Below are positions 33,504 to 45,774 of a stretch of DNA of 64,000 bases, piece by piece. The first letter of the stretch is position 1. Each line of letters starts with the position of its first letter. Source of the stretch: Rhizophagus clarus (taxonomy: Eukaryota > Glomeromycota > Glomeromycetes > Glomerales > Glomeraceae); contig BLAL01000215.1 in assembly GCA_015698045.1 (NCBI GenBank), forward strand, positions 372,001-436,000, given 5' to 3'. The notes under the pieces are model-generated. The model made no database searches and had not been told where the DNA came from. It saw only the letters and a list, made by a program, of their open reading frames with translations. The translations under genes and the position numbers were made by a program.

Positions 33504-33676
33504 TGTACAGGACACATGGCAAAATTTGATGCCGACTGAGGTTGCCGGCTTTCGGAAAATATACATATCTGATATAGTTACTATAGTTATTTTTTATATC
33601 CACGGTTATTTTCTATTTGCCGAAAACCGGCAACCCGAAGGCAGTCGGCATCAAATTTTGTCATGTGTCCCGTACA
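33504..33676. repeat. Foldback element with about 60-bp inverted arms
   Basis: The left arm from 'tgtacaggacacatgg' through 'gatgccgactgaggttgccgg' pairs with the right arm ending 'gtcatgtgtcccgtaca'. Most positions match over about 55-65 bp, with a short A+T-rich centre. The arms are much richer in G+C than their surroundings. It fits a MITE or snap-back element; I could not define a target duplication. Confidence 0.75.
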
Positions 33677-33819
33677 TTATGACATCAGCTGTAAAAAAAA
33701 CAATTATAAAAAATTACGTCATTAATATGTAAAGTTTTAGACTTTTTTTCGAGCATTCTAGACAAATATTTCTATATTACTTTATTTTATTACAAACTTA
33801 TAAATTACATTATTATTTC

Positions 33820-33860
33820 GTCGGTAAAACGATTGTCGGTAAAATGATTGTCGGTGAACG
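33820..33860 (+). repeat. 15-bp tandem repeat (GTCGGTAAAAYGATT)
   Basis: Two and a half copies in direct order: 'gtcggtaaaacgatt', 'gtcggtaaaatgatt', then 'gtcggtgaacg'. Confidence 0.75.
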
Positions 33861-34305
33861 CCCTAATATTAGTAAACAATTGTTATAGAATAAACGAGAG
33901 TGAGATAAAGAAAGAAAAAATGGGATATATATATATAGAAAATTTATAGGAATTTTTACTCGTCTTGTATGATGTAATTATTGAGACATTCGGTGAGTCA
34001 ACATTTGTGGGAAAATTTTTTTTTTTAGATCTTACAAAGATATGAATATATCAAAAAAAGCAGATTTCATTCACAATAAAATAATATCAACGTACAAGCA
34101 TGCGATTTCAAGAAATAATTCAGGGAAATTTGTATGTATTGCTTTGTTGAATTAATAAGTTTGAGTCATCATTTTTATACAAAAATTATGATACTTACTC
34201 AAATATTATATATATATTTATTATATTCGTCATATGACTTTTCTACATGAAATCTTTTTTATATAAGTACTCATAAGAGTAGTAAAGTTCCAATATAGAA
34301 CAACA

Positions 34306-34686
34306 ATGGATAACGAAAATAAAGAAAGTACAATATTTAGTCCTTCTCCTTCACCATCAACGAATAATAAGAAGCGACCCCGAACAATTAGCGATCTTAG
34401 AAAATACATTTAAAACTAATACTCTCCAAATAGTAAACTTATTAAACTTATGCAAGATGATCCAAATCTTGCTAAAGTTGTAACAATAATATCCGATACT
34501 CCAACAGATGTACGCTAGATTTGTTTCTGTAATATTTCCAAGTTCAGCGGAAAACCGACCTGAAGAATTAATAGTGTTTTTTAATACCAGGAAAAGATTA
34601 TCACATTCGTTTTCAAGAAGGTCAAAGAGATTTCTCTTATATTGTTGAATTATTAGTGTTGCGAGTGCGTCCTAATCAATTAGAGT
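34306..34686 (+). pseudogene. Decayed small gene of unknown function
   Basis: ATG at 34306 follows a TATA-like 'tttatataagtac' at about 34257. The frame reads a Ser/Pro then basic N-terminus (SPSPSPSTNNKKRPRTISDL), stops at 34411, and continues in the same frame as YSPNSKLIKLMQDDPNLAKV. It then shifts frame to FVSVIFPSSAENRPEELIVF (about 34515) and again to KDYHIRFQEGQRDFSYIVEL (about 34600-34670). Blocks this protein-like in three frames point to a broken gene rather than noise. Family not recognised. Confidence 0.5.
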
Positions 34687-35018
34687 GATATCACGTGTTA
34701 AATATTATATTATATCACGTGATTACTATTACAATTTCGGCCTACATCGTGACGATTTCGGCCAGCATCAACTGATTGAAAATAAATCCACAAAATTACG
34801 AGCCTTTTGATCATCAACTTGAAAACTTGATTTGAATATTAGCCAATATTTACTTGGAACGTCCCAATTATAATAAAATGTGAAAATTTACGTATTAAAT
34901 TTCTTCATGTTTTATTAATAATAAAAAAAAAATAACAAGAATAAGTAAACGAAATATTTCAAATAATAAAAAAAAAAATAAAAACTACAAATTTATGATC
35001 TAACTTTAATTCCATGAT
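34687..35018. other. Short spacer with two CACGTG palindromes
   Basis: Contains 'atatcacgtg' at about 34689 and ATCACGTGAT at 34714-34723, followed by A-rich sequence leading to the 3' end of the minus-strand Sel1 gene. No coding content. Confidence 0.5.
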
Positions 35019-38000
35019 TTAAAAATACTTATTAAGTCTTTGATACGCCTTTTTATACCAATAAGCAGCTTTTTCCAAGTTTTTTTCTATTTTGATACCT
35101 TGTTCATAATAAAGTGCAAGCCGTTTTTGTGCCTTAACATTTCCTTTTTCAGCGGCTATCGTATATAAGTTAAATGCCTTTTCATTATTAACATCGGTTC
35201 CAATACCTTTATCATAACAGTATCCAAGTTTGTATTGGGCTTTTATATAACCTTGGTCAGCTGATTCTTTGTAAAATGAAAATGCTCTAATAGAATCTAC
35301 CTTCACACCTATTCCAAGCTCATAAAATGTACCTAATTTATATAATGCGCCTTTATTGTTCTTTTCTGCTGCTTCATGGTACCAATAGTTAACTTTATCT
35401 AATTCGAGATTCTCGATTAGATAATTTTTTTCAGCTGCTATATCATATAATTCGAATCCCTTTTCCTTATCAACTTCAACTCCAATTCCATTTACATAAC
35501 AATATCCAAGTTGAAAATTTGCGTGTAAATATCCATTTTCCGCAGACTTTTTATAAAAGTCAAATGCTTTAGCAAAATCTTTATCAACTACAACTCCGAA
35601 TTCATAATATTTTCCTATATCGTGTTGCGAAATATAATCCCCATTTTCTGCTGCTTTATTAAACCAATAAAAGGCTTTTTTTAGATCTTTCTCTACTCCT
35701 TCACTTCTTTCATATAAAACCCCAAGATCATTTTGTGCAGCACCACATCCTCTTTCAGATGCTAGTATATATAATTCAATTGCTTTTTCCTTATCAATTT
35801 CAGTTCCAATTCCATAATTATAATAATAACCAAGTTGATATTGAGCGTCTAAATATCCTTTTTCAACTAAATCTTTAATTATTTCAAACGCTTTGTTCTC
35901 ATCTATGTCAACTCCGTCACCAAGTTCATAACATATACCTAAATTATATTGTGCGTCTTCATAACCATTTTCTGCGGATATTTTATATAAATTAAATGCT
36001 TTTGCTTTATTAATTTTAGTCCCAATTCCATATGAATAGTAATGTCCAAGTGTAAATCTAGCATTGAGATATCCTTTTTCAGCTAAATTTTCCATTATTT
36101 CAAACGCTTTTTCCTCATTTTTATTAACTCCTTCTCCGAGTTCATAAAATACACCTAATTTATATTGTGCATCATTATGACCTCCTTCTGCAGCTATTTC
36201 GTATGATTCAAATGCTTTTACTTTATTAATTTCAGTCCCAATCCCAACAGTATAATAATATCCAAGTGTATTTCGAGCGTCCAAATATCCTTTTTCAGCT
36301 AATTGATTCATTATTTCAAATGCTTTTTTCTCATCTTTATCAACCCCTTCTCCGAGTTCATAACATATACCTAATTGATATTCCGCATCCTCATGATTAT
36401 TTTCTGCTGCTGCCATATTGTATAACTCAAATGCTTTTTTTTTATTAATTTCAGTCCCAATTCCGTATGAATAATAATTTCCGAGTGTAATTTGAGCATC
36501 TGAGTATCCTTCTTCAAATAGCGTACTAATTATTTCAAACGCTTTTTTTTCGTCTTTATCAACTCCATTTCCACGTTCATAACATTTGCCTAAATTATGT
36601 TGTGCTTTTTTATGACCTTTTTCTGCAGCTATTTTGCATAACTCAAATGCCTTTACTTTATTAATTACAGTTCCAATTCCATATGAATAATAATGTCCTA
36701 ACATAAACTGAGCATCTAGATATCCTTTTTCAGCTAATTGATTCATTATTTCAAATGCTTTTGTCTCATTTTCATCAACTCCTTTACCAAATTCATAGCA
36801 TATACCTAATTCATATTGTGCACTTTCATAGCCATTTTCTGCAGCAACTTTGTACGACTTAAATGCTTTTACATTATTAATTTCAGTTCCAAAACCAATG
36901 GTATAATAATATCCCAGTTGAACTTGAGCATCTGGATATCCTTTATCAGCTAATTGCTTCATTATTTTAAACGCTTCTCCTTCATTTACATCAACTCCAT
37001 TTCCATGTTCATAACATTTACCTAAATAAAATTGTGCTTTTATGTGATCTTTTTCCGCAGCTATGTTATATACCTCAAAAGCTTTTACTTTATTAATTTC
37101 AGTTCCAATTCCTTTGATATAATAATTTCCAAGTGTAATTTGAGCATCCGGATGTCCTCTTTCGGCTAATTGTTTCATTATTTTAAATGCCTTTTCCTCA
37201 TCTTTATCAACACCTTCTCCAAGTTCATAACATTTACCTAATTTATATTGTGCAACATCATTTCCACTTTCCGCTGCTTTGCTATACCAGTATATAGCCT
37301 TTTCTAATTTTTTTTTTATTTCAATTCCATTTTCATAACAACTACCTGTGTCGTTATTAGAATTTATGATTCCTTCTTTGGCATAACATTTCAATATTAT
37401 ATTTTCATCTTTTTTAACCGCTATTCCAATTTCATAACATACACCTAAACTATATTGAGAAGTTCCATTTCCATTTTCTGCTGCTTTATTGCACCAGTAA
37501 ATAGCTTTTTCTAAGTTTATTTCCGTTCCAATTCCATTTATATAACAAATACTTAAATTATTTTCTGCATCAGAATTTCCTCCTTTTGCAGCTTTTGTAT
37601 ACCATTCAAATGCTTTATTCTCATCTTTTGATATTCCTATTCCATTTTTATAACAATCACCCAAATTATTTCCTGCATCCAAACTTCCTCCTTTAGCAGC
37701 TTTCAGATAATAATTAAATGCTTTCTTATCATCTTTTTCAATCCCAATCCCATTCTGATAACAATAACCCAAATTATTTTGTGCACAAAAATTTCCTTCT
37801 TTTGATAATTTTAAATATGATTTAAATGTTTTAAATTCGTCCCGACAGTAATTTAGTTCTGTCAATTTTTTATTTTTAGGATATTCTGATTGATTTTTAA
37901 ATCCTTTGTCTATCAATTCGAAATAATTTTCTATATTATTTATTTCATCATTACATATATTTATTTTTAATCCATTAAAACTTTCAAATTGATTTCTTGA

Positions 38001-38549
38001 AGTTACATGTACAATATCCAAATTATTTAACTCTTTTTCAATTAAAATTCCTTTATTACGAATAATATCTTTATAATAATAAAATGATAATAAATATTTT
38101 GAAATAATAATATTTAATATATAATAAATAGAAACAAATTTTTGATATTTTTCTTTATTATTAATTGTAGTAGTATATAATTTTAAAGATTCATATTTAT
38201 CAATAATATAAGTATTATCAATATTATATTGATAAAAAAATCCTATTAAACTTGAAAACCAAATTTCATTCTTTTCATGAGTGATCATTAATTCTAAGAT
38301 CATTTTAGAATCTTTTTTATTAAAATTGAGAAAATCTTTTATCCATTCTATTAAAATCTTTTCAAAATCATCATATTCTTTTATTTCTATGATTTTACGA
38401 TAAAATCCTTTTAAAAATTCTTTTAAAAGATTTTCATCATCTTTTGTTATATCATTTATATAAAAATTTTTTAAAAATTCGCCTAAAAAATTTTCATCAT
38501 CTTTTGAAATATTATTATTTGTTGAAATATGATAATAATTTGAAGTCAT
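35019..38549 (-). CDS. Sel1-repeat protein with conserved N-terminal domain
   Basis: A single-exon frame of 1176 residues starts at ATG (38549). Residues 1 to about 235 form a helical domain shared with the 54711-57785 paralogue (FLKEFLKGFYRK, WFSSLIGFFYQ, ISKYLLSFYYYKDI, ENYFEL). From about 240 to 1165 there are about 25 Sel1-like repeats ([14 protein letters not shown], then DAQYQLGYYYNYGIGTEI type), many alternating as two-repeat (72-residue) units. Sel1 solenoids bind proteins (known for SEL1L/Hrd3 and Chs4/Skt5); the target here is unknown. No signal peptide, TM segment or kinase is present, so it is probably cytosolic. The first 20 residues of the N-terminal domain are duplicated in tandem here (ISKDDENFLGEF and ITKDDENLLKEF) but single in the paralogue. 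Confidence 0.85.
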   Translation of the reverse strand: MTSNYYHISTNNNISKDDENFLGEFLKNFYINDITKDDENLLKEFLKGFYRKIIEIKEYDDFEKILIEWIKDFLNFNKKDSKMILELMITHEKNEIWFSSLIGFFYQYNIDNTYIIDKYESLKLYTTTINNKEKYQKFVSIYYILNIIISKYLLSFYYYKDIIRNKGILIEKELNNLDIVHVTSRNQFESFNGLKINICNDEINNIENYFELIDKGFKNQSEYPKNKKLTELNYCRDEFKTFKSYLKLSKEGNFCAQNNLGYCYQNGIGIEKDDKKAFNYYLKAAKGGSLDAGNNLGDCYKNGIGISKDENKAFEWYTKAAKGGNSDAENNLSICYINGIGTEINLEKAIYWCNKAAENGNGTSQYSLGVCYEIGIAVKKDENIILKCYAKEGIINSNNDTGSCYENGIEIKKKLEKAIYWYSKAAESGNDVAQYKLGKCYELGEGVDKDEEKAFKIMKQLAERGHPDAQITLGNYYIKGIGTEINKVKAFEVYNIAAEKDHIKAQFYLGKCYEHGNGVDVNEGEAFKIMKQLADKGYPDAQVQLGYYYTIGFGTEINNVKAFKSYKVAAENGYESAQYELGICYEFGKGVDENETKAFEIMNQLAEKGYLDAQFMLGHYYSYGIGTVINKVKAFELCKIAAEKGHKKAQHNLGKCYERGNGVDKDEKKAFEIISTLFEEGYSDAQITLGNYYSYGIGTEINKKKAFELYNMAAAENNHEDAEYQLGICYELGEGVDKDEKKAFEIMNQLAEKGYLDARNTLGYYYTVGIGTEINKVKAFESYEIAAEGGHNDAQYKLGVFYELGEGVNKNEEKAFEIMENLAEKGYLNARFTLGHYYSYGIGTKINKAKAFNLYKISAENGYEDAQYNLGICYELGDGVDIDENKAFEIIKDLVEKGYLDAQYQLGYYYNYGIGTEIDKEKAIELYILASERGCGAAQNDLGVLYERSEGVEKDLKKAFYWFNKAAENGDYISQHDIGKYYEFGVVVDKDFAKAFDFYKKSAENGYLHANFQLGYCYVNGIGVEVDKEKGFELYDIAAEKNYLIENLELDKVNYWYHEAAEKNNKGALYKLGTFYELGIGVKVDSIRAFSFYKESADQGYIKAQYKLGYCYDKGIGTDVNNEKAFNLYTIAAEKGNVKAQKRLALYYEQGIKIEKNLEKAAYWYKKAYQRLNKYF

Positions 38550-40592
38550 AGTATTGTTTTTTTTTCAAGTTTATCTTTGTTAAAAAAAAAAAAAATAATA
38601 AAAATAAATAAATAAAAAAAAAAGGCTTTTTTTTATGACTATTATTTATTTTTATTTTTAGGTCTGGAAAAGTAGTAAAAGATTATTGCTTATTTTCCTT
38701 TTGTTTACGTACGAATGAAATGCAGAGTTGCAGAGTTGTTTGAAAGAAATTTCTTTAAATGGATGTATCACAAGCTATAAATATCCCGATCCTTAATGAT
38801 CATTAAATTCCGAGAATAAGCATTAGAAAGGTATGATACTCCGTCATGCATTTAATATAAATATCATTCACAAAATTTAATTGGTCGATGATTTTCACAA
38901 TAATTACATCTTCTGACTCGATTATTTTGAACACAAAAGTTTGTAGCGTACGATACTAGCATGATTATCGGTGTTAAATTATTCCAATAGCAAAATTCAC
39001 TTAATACATTAAATCATTATTTGCGGTATTGAGTGAAAGAAAAGAAGATTAAGGGAGGGCTAGAAATGACGTCATTTTATAGGGAGGAGGGGATGACGTT
39101 CTTTTTTTGGTGATCAATAACATATTTAAATTTCCTAAAATAGATGACAGGGGAGTATGTATATACATATAATAATTTCCGATTCAAATTAGGCGTTTCG
39201 TCATAAGCTACATATATAGCAATATATAAAGTCAAATCATAAAATAAATTCACTTATCATATTCTCAGAAATAATAAATGGAATTAAGTATCATTAATAA
39301 TCGCTTCAAAATTCCTAAGAAAAAAAAATTGGTAAAAAAAATATTTATTTTGATTAGTTGATTGATGATAAATAAAAATGATTAATTATTCATAATGAAA
39401 AAAAATTGTCCACGATAGATATGTTAATAAATAGTTTTGATCTGATAATAAAAATTATGAATCTAAATAAATATTTTCTTATATTAATTAATTTTTGAGT
39501 AAAGCAATAATAATAATGATAATAAAATTTTCACGGTATTTTATATTCTCATTAAATACTAATAAATACCAATAATTTTCGTACAAGTTTTCTATTTAAT
39601 TCAATATATATTTTTCAATCTAATAATAAAAGGTTCTTTTTTCTATCTTAAAAATAAATTCTAAATATTTACACCTTTTCCATACTTATAAATAGGTATT
39701 TTTTCTTTTTTTTTTTTATTTAATTGTTGTTAACTGTTAATAACGATAAAAATTTTATTGACCTTTTGTCAACGGCTAAAAAAAAAATTAATTTTTTTTT
39801 CCTGTTAATCTTGTTAAACTAATTATTAATAATATTTACGGTGGGTATTAAAGAACGCCTAAGACGGTTGATGTAGTAGTGTGGGTTGGAATACAAACCC
39901 AGATATATGGTATGCCGCAACGATTTCCGGGGAGTATGATTTGTTGCTTATCATCAGTTAAGATTAACATAGTGAAAGGGTCAGCACTCACTTACTAACA
40001 ATATGGAATGTTTGTGATGAGATTATATAGAGTGGGATTTGGTCGACCTTTGCAAGAAAAGTTGTTTTTGTATATAAATCAATTCAATGTATTATAATTA
40101 ATAAAAAACAATCATACCGTTTTTAGTCTAGAATTCAGTTGAATTCACCTAAAATTTTTGTTATTAATTATTTATAATAGACAATTAAAACTAACATTAT
40201 TAATTTAATTAAAATTATTTTAAATTATGAAAATTACTGTATAAAACTATATCAGGAAGTTTTTTCCGCTTAAAATAATCCACATCATATCCCGTGGATA
40301 ATTGTGGAATTCTAAATAATTCCAGTATTTTTCAAATACCCTGTGCCGGAATTCCACGTATTTCCAAACTAACCCACGTGGAATTACATGGTCCGATCCA
40401 CCTAAAATTTCCTGTTCAAAAGAATGATCTCAATCTGCTATGTAGTAATATTTATTTAATTTTATCTCACGGTCCCTATCGGGATTTTTTCTCTTGATAT
40501 TCTCACGGATGGCATTTATTTAAAAAGATAGATAAAAAACCTATCATTATTAATCAAAATAATTAAAAGTAAGTAAATTAAAAGGTTTCATG

Positions 40593-40681
40593 GTACGGAA
40601 TAGTTATTTCACGAGCATGATTTTCACGGCGCAGCCGTGAAAATTATTGACACCCACGTGAAATAACTTACAGTATAGTAC
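40593..40681. repeat. Nested foldback with a perfect 10-bp inner hairpin
   Basis: The inner stem 'ttttcacggc' - gca - 'gccgtgaaaa' (40621-40643) is perfect. Outer arms 'gtacggaatagttatttcacg' and the reverse complement of 'cgtgaaataacttacag' with 'gtac' at 40678-40681 pair with few mismatches. It is a roughly 89-bp snap-back element, MITE-like. Confidence 0.7.
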
Positions 40682-40910
40682 GAATTAAATTCGCTCTGAT
40701 AATAAATACGTATTGCAAAAATGGAACTTATTACAGGACTGGCCTATCTAAAAAAAAAAAATATAATATACATTGTGCACATTAACAATTATATGTTTTT
40801 TAATTGATTTCGTTGAATATTTTGGTGGATCGACAATTTATTTTGATCCGCGTGGGTTACATAAGTTGGCGTAACCCGTTTAGGTAACACACTATCAATA
40901 TTCTAGATTA

Positions 40911-40940
40911 AGAATTCATTTGAGCCGGACTTTAAATTCC
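40911..40940 (+). promoter_or_regulatory. Upstream element shared by the two tandem kinase-Sel1 genes
   Basis: This block ('agaattcattt' then 'ccggactttaaattcc') recurs at 47599-47627 with about three differences, although most of the surrounding upstream sequence does not align. It ends 92 bp before the ATG at 41032; the other copy ends 99 bp before its ATG. That equal placement suggests a core promoter or transcription-factor site. Confidence 0.55.
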
Positions 40941-41031
40941 GGATGGATATCATCAATTGGTTTATCTTTTGTTTCGCGTCTTTCTAATTGCTTAAATTCT
41001 TGTTGATTAATAATTAACGAAACAAAAAAAA

Positions 41032-44000
41032 ATGTCAAATGAAACAGAAAAATCAAATAACTATATCGATTGGCTAGAAAAATCAATCGTAAATGAATAT
41101 TTCAATTATTATAAGTATTCTGATTTTGAAAAAATGAAATGGTTAGGATCTGGTAAATTTGGAAACGTTGTTCGCGCTAATTTGAAAAATAGCGATACTA
41201 TTTTCGCCTTGAAATCGTTTAATATTAATAATTCAACTCTTAAAGAAGTTGTAAATGAGGTATAACTTTATAAGAAATCTTTGACATTTTATAATTAATA
41301 CAAATTAATTCTTATTCGAAAAAAATTGATTATAGATAAAATTACATAAACGAGTTGATTTTCATCGAAATATTCTGCGAATTTATGGTATCACAAGAAT
41401 AGAGTCCGGTAATAAAAAAAAAACTAATTATAATTAATAAATTAATTATTCTTAATATATAATTTGCTTTATCCAGATACGATTCTTCAAATGGAATATT
41501 ACTTGTTGGTTTTAGAATACGCTGATAGTGGCGCATTAAGCACCTATTTAATGCGTAATTTTAATAAACTAAATTGGGATGATAAATATCAATTGGCATT
41601 TCAACTGGCAAGCGCTGTAGCATGTATACATGATTTGGATATTATACATCGTGATTTGGTAATTGTAAATTAATCTACTATATAACTATGATCTGGAGAA
41701 CAAAATCCTAATTTTTCTTTTTTCTTTAATTGAATAAAATTTAGCATGCAGGAAATGTTCTTGTTCATCAGAAAAATATTAAATTAGCAGATTTTGGTCT
41801 ATCAAGAAAAACTAATAAAGTATCAAGTAATACTCCACCATTTGGTATCGTACCTTATATCGATCCAAAAAGTTTTAATAATATTATTAAAGCTAATAAT
41901 AAGCAAAATTACGTTTTGAATAAGAAATCTGATGTATATAGTGTTGGAGTACTTATGTGGCAAATTTCAAGTGGATGCGCACCATTCGCTAACGAATATT
42001 ATGATGCTAACTTAATTTTTGCCATACAAAGTGGAAAGAGAGAAACAATTATAGATGGTACGCCTAAAGAGTATAGTAACTTATATAAAGGTAATTGATT
42101 AATTTGTTTAATTGAATTTTATGTGACAAATTCTTTCTTTTCTTATTTTGACAATAATTTAATTAGAATGTTGGAAATATGAAGAAAACGAGCGCCCAAA
42201 TATGGAGTATGTTGTTTCATATCTTAAATCAATGAAACCAATAATCTCTCCTGAAGAAAATATGACTAAGGAAGTTAATTATTTAATAGCAAATGACCAA
42301 AGTGATACAAAGTCAAATGAGATAAGGTCAAGTGATATAAGGTCAAATGAAAAGTCCAAAGATTCATCATTATTATCATTAAGAAGTACATCAGAATTAA
42401 AACTTCCTAGTTCTGAAGAAACTAACGTTAATTCATCGCCATCGTTGGGAAATATATCGCCAGATATAGAAATCCTTAATTCTGGAATCAGTTCAAGTTC
42501 ACAAAATCAAGATTCTGATCATTTAAATGGTCCTGTGTTAGTAGATACGTTTTATAATTTATATGTAGGTCATGGAATAGCGATATTATTTGTGATAGGA
42601 ATTTTAATTATAATATTTTCCATTAGTAGTATTTTTCTAACCGGACATTATAGTTTTCATAATAAATTTGAACCAGAAGAATATAATAATTATACAAATT
42701 CTACAAATTTTGAAATTATGGTAACTGAAGGACATAAAAAATTTGAACCAGAAGAACATCGTAATTACACAAATTCTATGAATTCTGAAATTATAGTAAC
42801 TGAAGAAGACCTTGTTGCAAAATATAATCTAGCTTACTTTTATGAAGTTGGAATCGGAGTTAAAAAAGATGAGAAAAAAGCATTTGAAATAATAAGACAA
42901 TTAGCTAAAAAAGGATATTTAAAGGCTCTAATTATACTTGGATCTTATTATTCTGCTGGGATTGGGACTGAAATTAATAAAATAAAAGCATTTAAATTTT
43001 ATAAAGCAGCTGCTGAAAAAGGCCATAATGTTGCACAATATCAACTAGGTATATTTTATGAACGTGGAGAAGGAATTGATAAAGATGAGAATAAAGCATT
43101 TGAAATAATGAGGAAATTAGCTGATGCGGGACATTTAGATGCTCAAGTTCAACTCGGATATTATTATAGCGTTGGAATTGGAACTGAAATTAATAAATTG
43201 GAAGCATTTAAATCATACAAGATAGCTGCAGATAAAGGACATAAAGATGCACAATATCAATTAGGCGGACATTATGCATATGGAGAAGGGGTTGATAAAG
43301 ATGAAAGTAAAGCATTTGAAATAATGAGGGAATTAGCTGATGAGGGACATTTAGATGCCCAAGTTCAACTCGGATATTATTTTAACGTTGGAATTGGAAC
43401 TGAAATTAATAAAGTAAAAGCATTTAAATTGTACGAAATAGCTGCAGAAAAAGGTCATGGTTACGCACGACATGAATTAGGTATATTTTATGAACGTGGA
43501 GAAGGAGTCGATCAAGACGAGAAAAAAGCATTTGAAATAATGGAAAAATTAGCTGATGATGAACATCTGAAGGCTCAAGTTCGACTTGGATATTATTATT
43601 ACATTGGCTTTGGGGTTGAAGTTAATAAAGTAAAAGCATTTGAGTTGTATAAAATAGCTGCAGAAAAAGGACATAAAGATGCACAATATCAATTAAGTAT
43701 ATTTTATGAACATGGAGAAGGAGTTGATAAAGATGAGAAAAAAGCATTTGGAATAATCAAGAAATTAGCTGTTGAAGAACATCTAAAGGCTCAAGTTCAT
43801 CTTGGATATTATTATTACACTGGCATTGGAACTGAAATTAATAAAGTAAAAGCATTTGAGTTATACAGTATAGCTGCAGAAAAAGGACATAAAGACGCAC
43901 TATATGAATTAGGTGTATTATATGAACATGGAGAGGGAATTGATAAAGATGAGAAAAAGGCATTTGAAATAATGAGACAATTAGCCGATGAAGGGTATTT

Positions 44001-44871
44001 AAATGCTCAACTTCGACTTGGGTATTATTATATTATTGGTTTTGGAACTGAGATTAATAAAGTAAAAGCATTTGAGTTATACAAAATAGCTGCAGAAAAA
44101 GGACATAAAGACGCACTATATGAATTAGGTGTATTATATGAACATGGAGAGGGAATTGATAAAGATGAAAAAAAAGCATTTGAAATAATGAGACAATTAG
44201 CCGATGAAGGATTTTTAAATGCTCAACTTCGACTTGGGTATTATTATACCACTGGTTTTGGAACTGAGATTAATAAAGTAAAAGCATTTGAGTTATACAA
44301 TATAACTGCAGAAAAAGGTCATAAAAGTTCACAATTTCATATAGCTATGTGTTATGAGCTCGGGGAAGGAGTTGATAAAAATGAGAAAAAAGCATTTGAA
44401 ATAACTAGTCTATTGGTTAAAGAAGGATATGATGGTGCTCAAACTAGACTTGGAACTTATTATTCCATTGGTATTGGGACTGAAATCAATAAAGTAAAAG
44501 CATTTGAGTTATATAATATAGCTGCGGAAAAAGGTCATAAAGATGCACTATATAATTTAGGAATATGTTATGAACTTGGAGAAGGAGTTGATAAAAGTGA
44601 GAAAAAAGCATTTGAAATAATGAGACAATTAGCTGATGAAGGATTTCCACATGCTCTAATTTCACTTGGATATTATTATGCTGTTGGAATTGGGACCGAA
44701 GTTAATGAAACAAGAGCATTCGAGTTAAGCGAAATAGCTGCAGCAGAAAACAATTATACGAACTCAGAGACAATATATGATGAGAAAAGAACACTTGAAA
44801 AAGTTAAACGTTTAACTAAAGAGAATAGTTACTCACTCGGATATTATCATTCTGTTGAAATCGGGAGATAA
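41032..44871 (+). CDS. Kinase - transmembrane - Sel1 array protein (first of tandem pair)
   Basis: Exons 41032-41259, 41336-41408, 41477-41658, 41745-42090 and 42167-44871 give 1177 residues. All introns (76, 68, 86, 76 bp) are GT-AG and in phase. The kinase comes first: GSGKFGNV at 39-46, Lys61, HRDLHAGN (Asp160), DFG (177-179), YIDP where APE is usual, [12 protein letters not shown] and [12 protein letters not shown] (Arg of the CW..RP motif). Catalytic residues are complete, TKL-like. A Ser-rich linker (about 300-400) leads to one TM helix at about 414-434, a doubled 'KFEPEE..NYTNS' segment, then about 18 Sel1 repeats from 490 to about 1150. Without a signal peptide it should be type II: kinase cytosolic, array lumenal or outside. 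A 216-bp unit is duplicated (43909 against 44125). Confidence 0.85.
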
Positions 44872-45774
44872 TAAGGATAGGACGACTCACATATTGTTTT
44901 CAGTTAAAAAGTACGTTAAACTGAGATTAATACGGAAACCGTCTGTTCCAGTTTATACATAACCACATGGATAGTAGGTACTAAAAGAAAGAAATAATAA
45001 TGTACAAAAATATTTATTTTTATATTAATATTAAAGGTACTATTGGTCTGTATGTTGTTCAGAAAATGAGCGTTAGGTATTCATTAAAAAGTTTGAATGA
45101 TTTATCTCAAATGAATGTCCAACATCATGACCTAAGGGTGTCGAAGTTTTTACAATAAAGCTCATAACAAATAAAACTTTTGATATATGTAAAAAATTAT
45201 AATGAAAAATATATTGTGTTAGAGAATTATAAATTCATTATCATAATGATATACAGTAGGTGATTATCAGCAGCATGATCTATCCTGACTGCGGCGCAAT
45301 AACTAGTGGCTATTTCAGTTAAAAATTTTCAAATAAAAAGATACCCTTGCTCATATTAAATTATCTAAAAATCATACAGATTAGTTTAAATTTATTGACA
45401 TCTTAATATTTTATATTATCGTTATTAATAAAGGAATCATAATAAATTAATTGTATTCAAAAGCGTGACTATTACCACTCCAGTGCCATTTAACAGAACT
45501 CTTTTGTAAAATTGGTTTTAATGTTCCGCAAATTATACATGAATCTTATTTGCGCACGGGGCAACAAACTTCGATCATTCACTGGTAAGAATTAACAATT
45601 TTTATATTTTTTTTATTATACGTAGTTCATACATCAAACATCATACATACTGTATATCAAATGAGATACACTGCAAATGCGACTGCTAAAATAGACAATT
45701 TATAAACGATTTCATGCAAGATACGATATTTAAGAAGTTGATAGAAATTTTTAAAAAGTACTGTAGCTTGACTC

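Larger units (their letters stand above)
38550..41031. other. Intergenic region between divergent Sel1 genes
   Basis: Both flanking genes read outward from here, so it should hold two promoters. Visible items: homopolymers next to 38549, TGACGTCA (CRE-type palindrome) near 39070, a foldback at 40593-40681, and the conserved 30-bp element at 40911-40940. No coding frame is convincing; a 67-codon frame at 40294 is in G+C-richer sequence but has no protein-like features. Confidence 0.5.

Noticed and set aside
39840-39960. Possible tRNA-like segment in a locally G+C-richer stretch
   Set aside because: No A-box/B-box pair and no acceptor stem could be drawn.
40294-40497. 67-codon frame upstream of the kinase-Sel1 gene
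   Set aside because: Starts with TTG and shows no motif; the G+C-richer sequence lowers stop-codon frequency enough to explain it.
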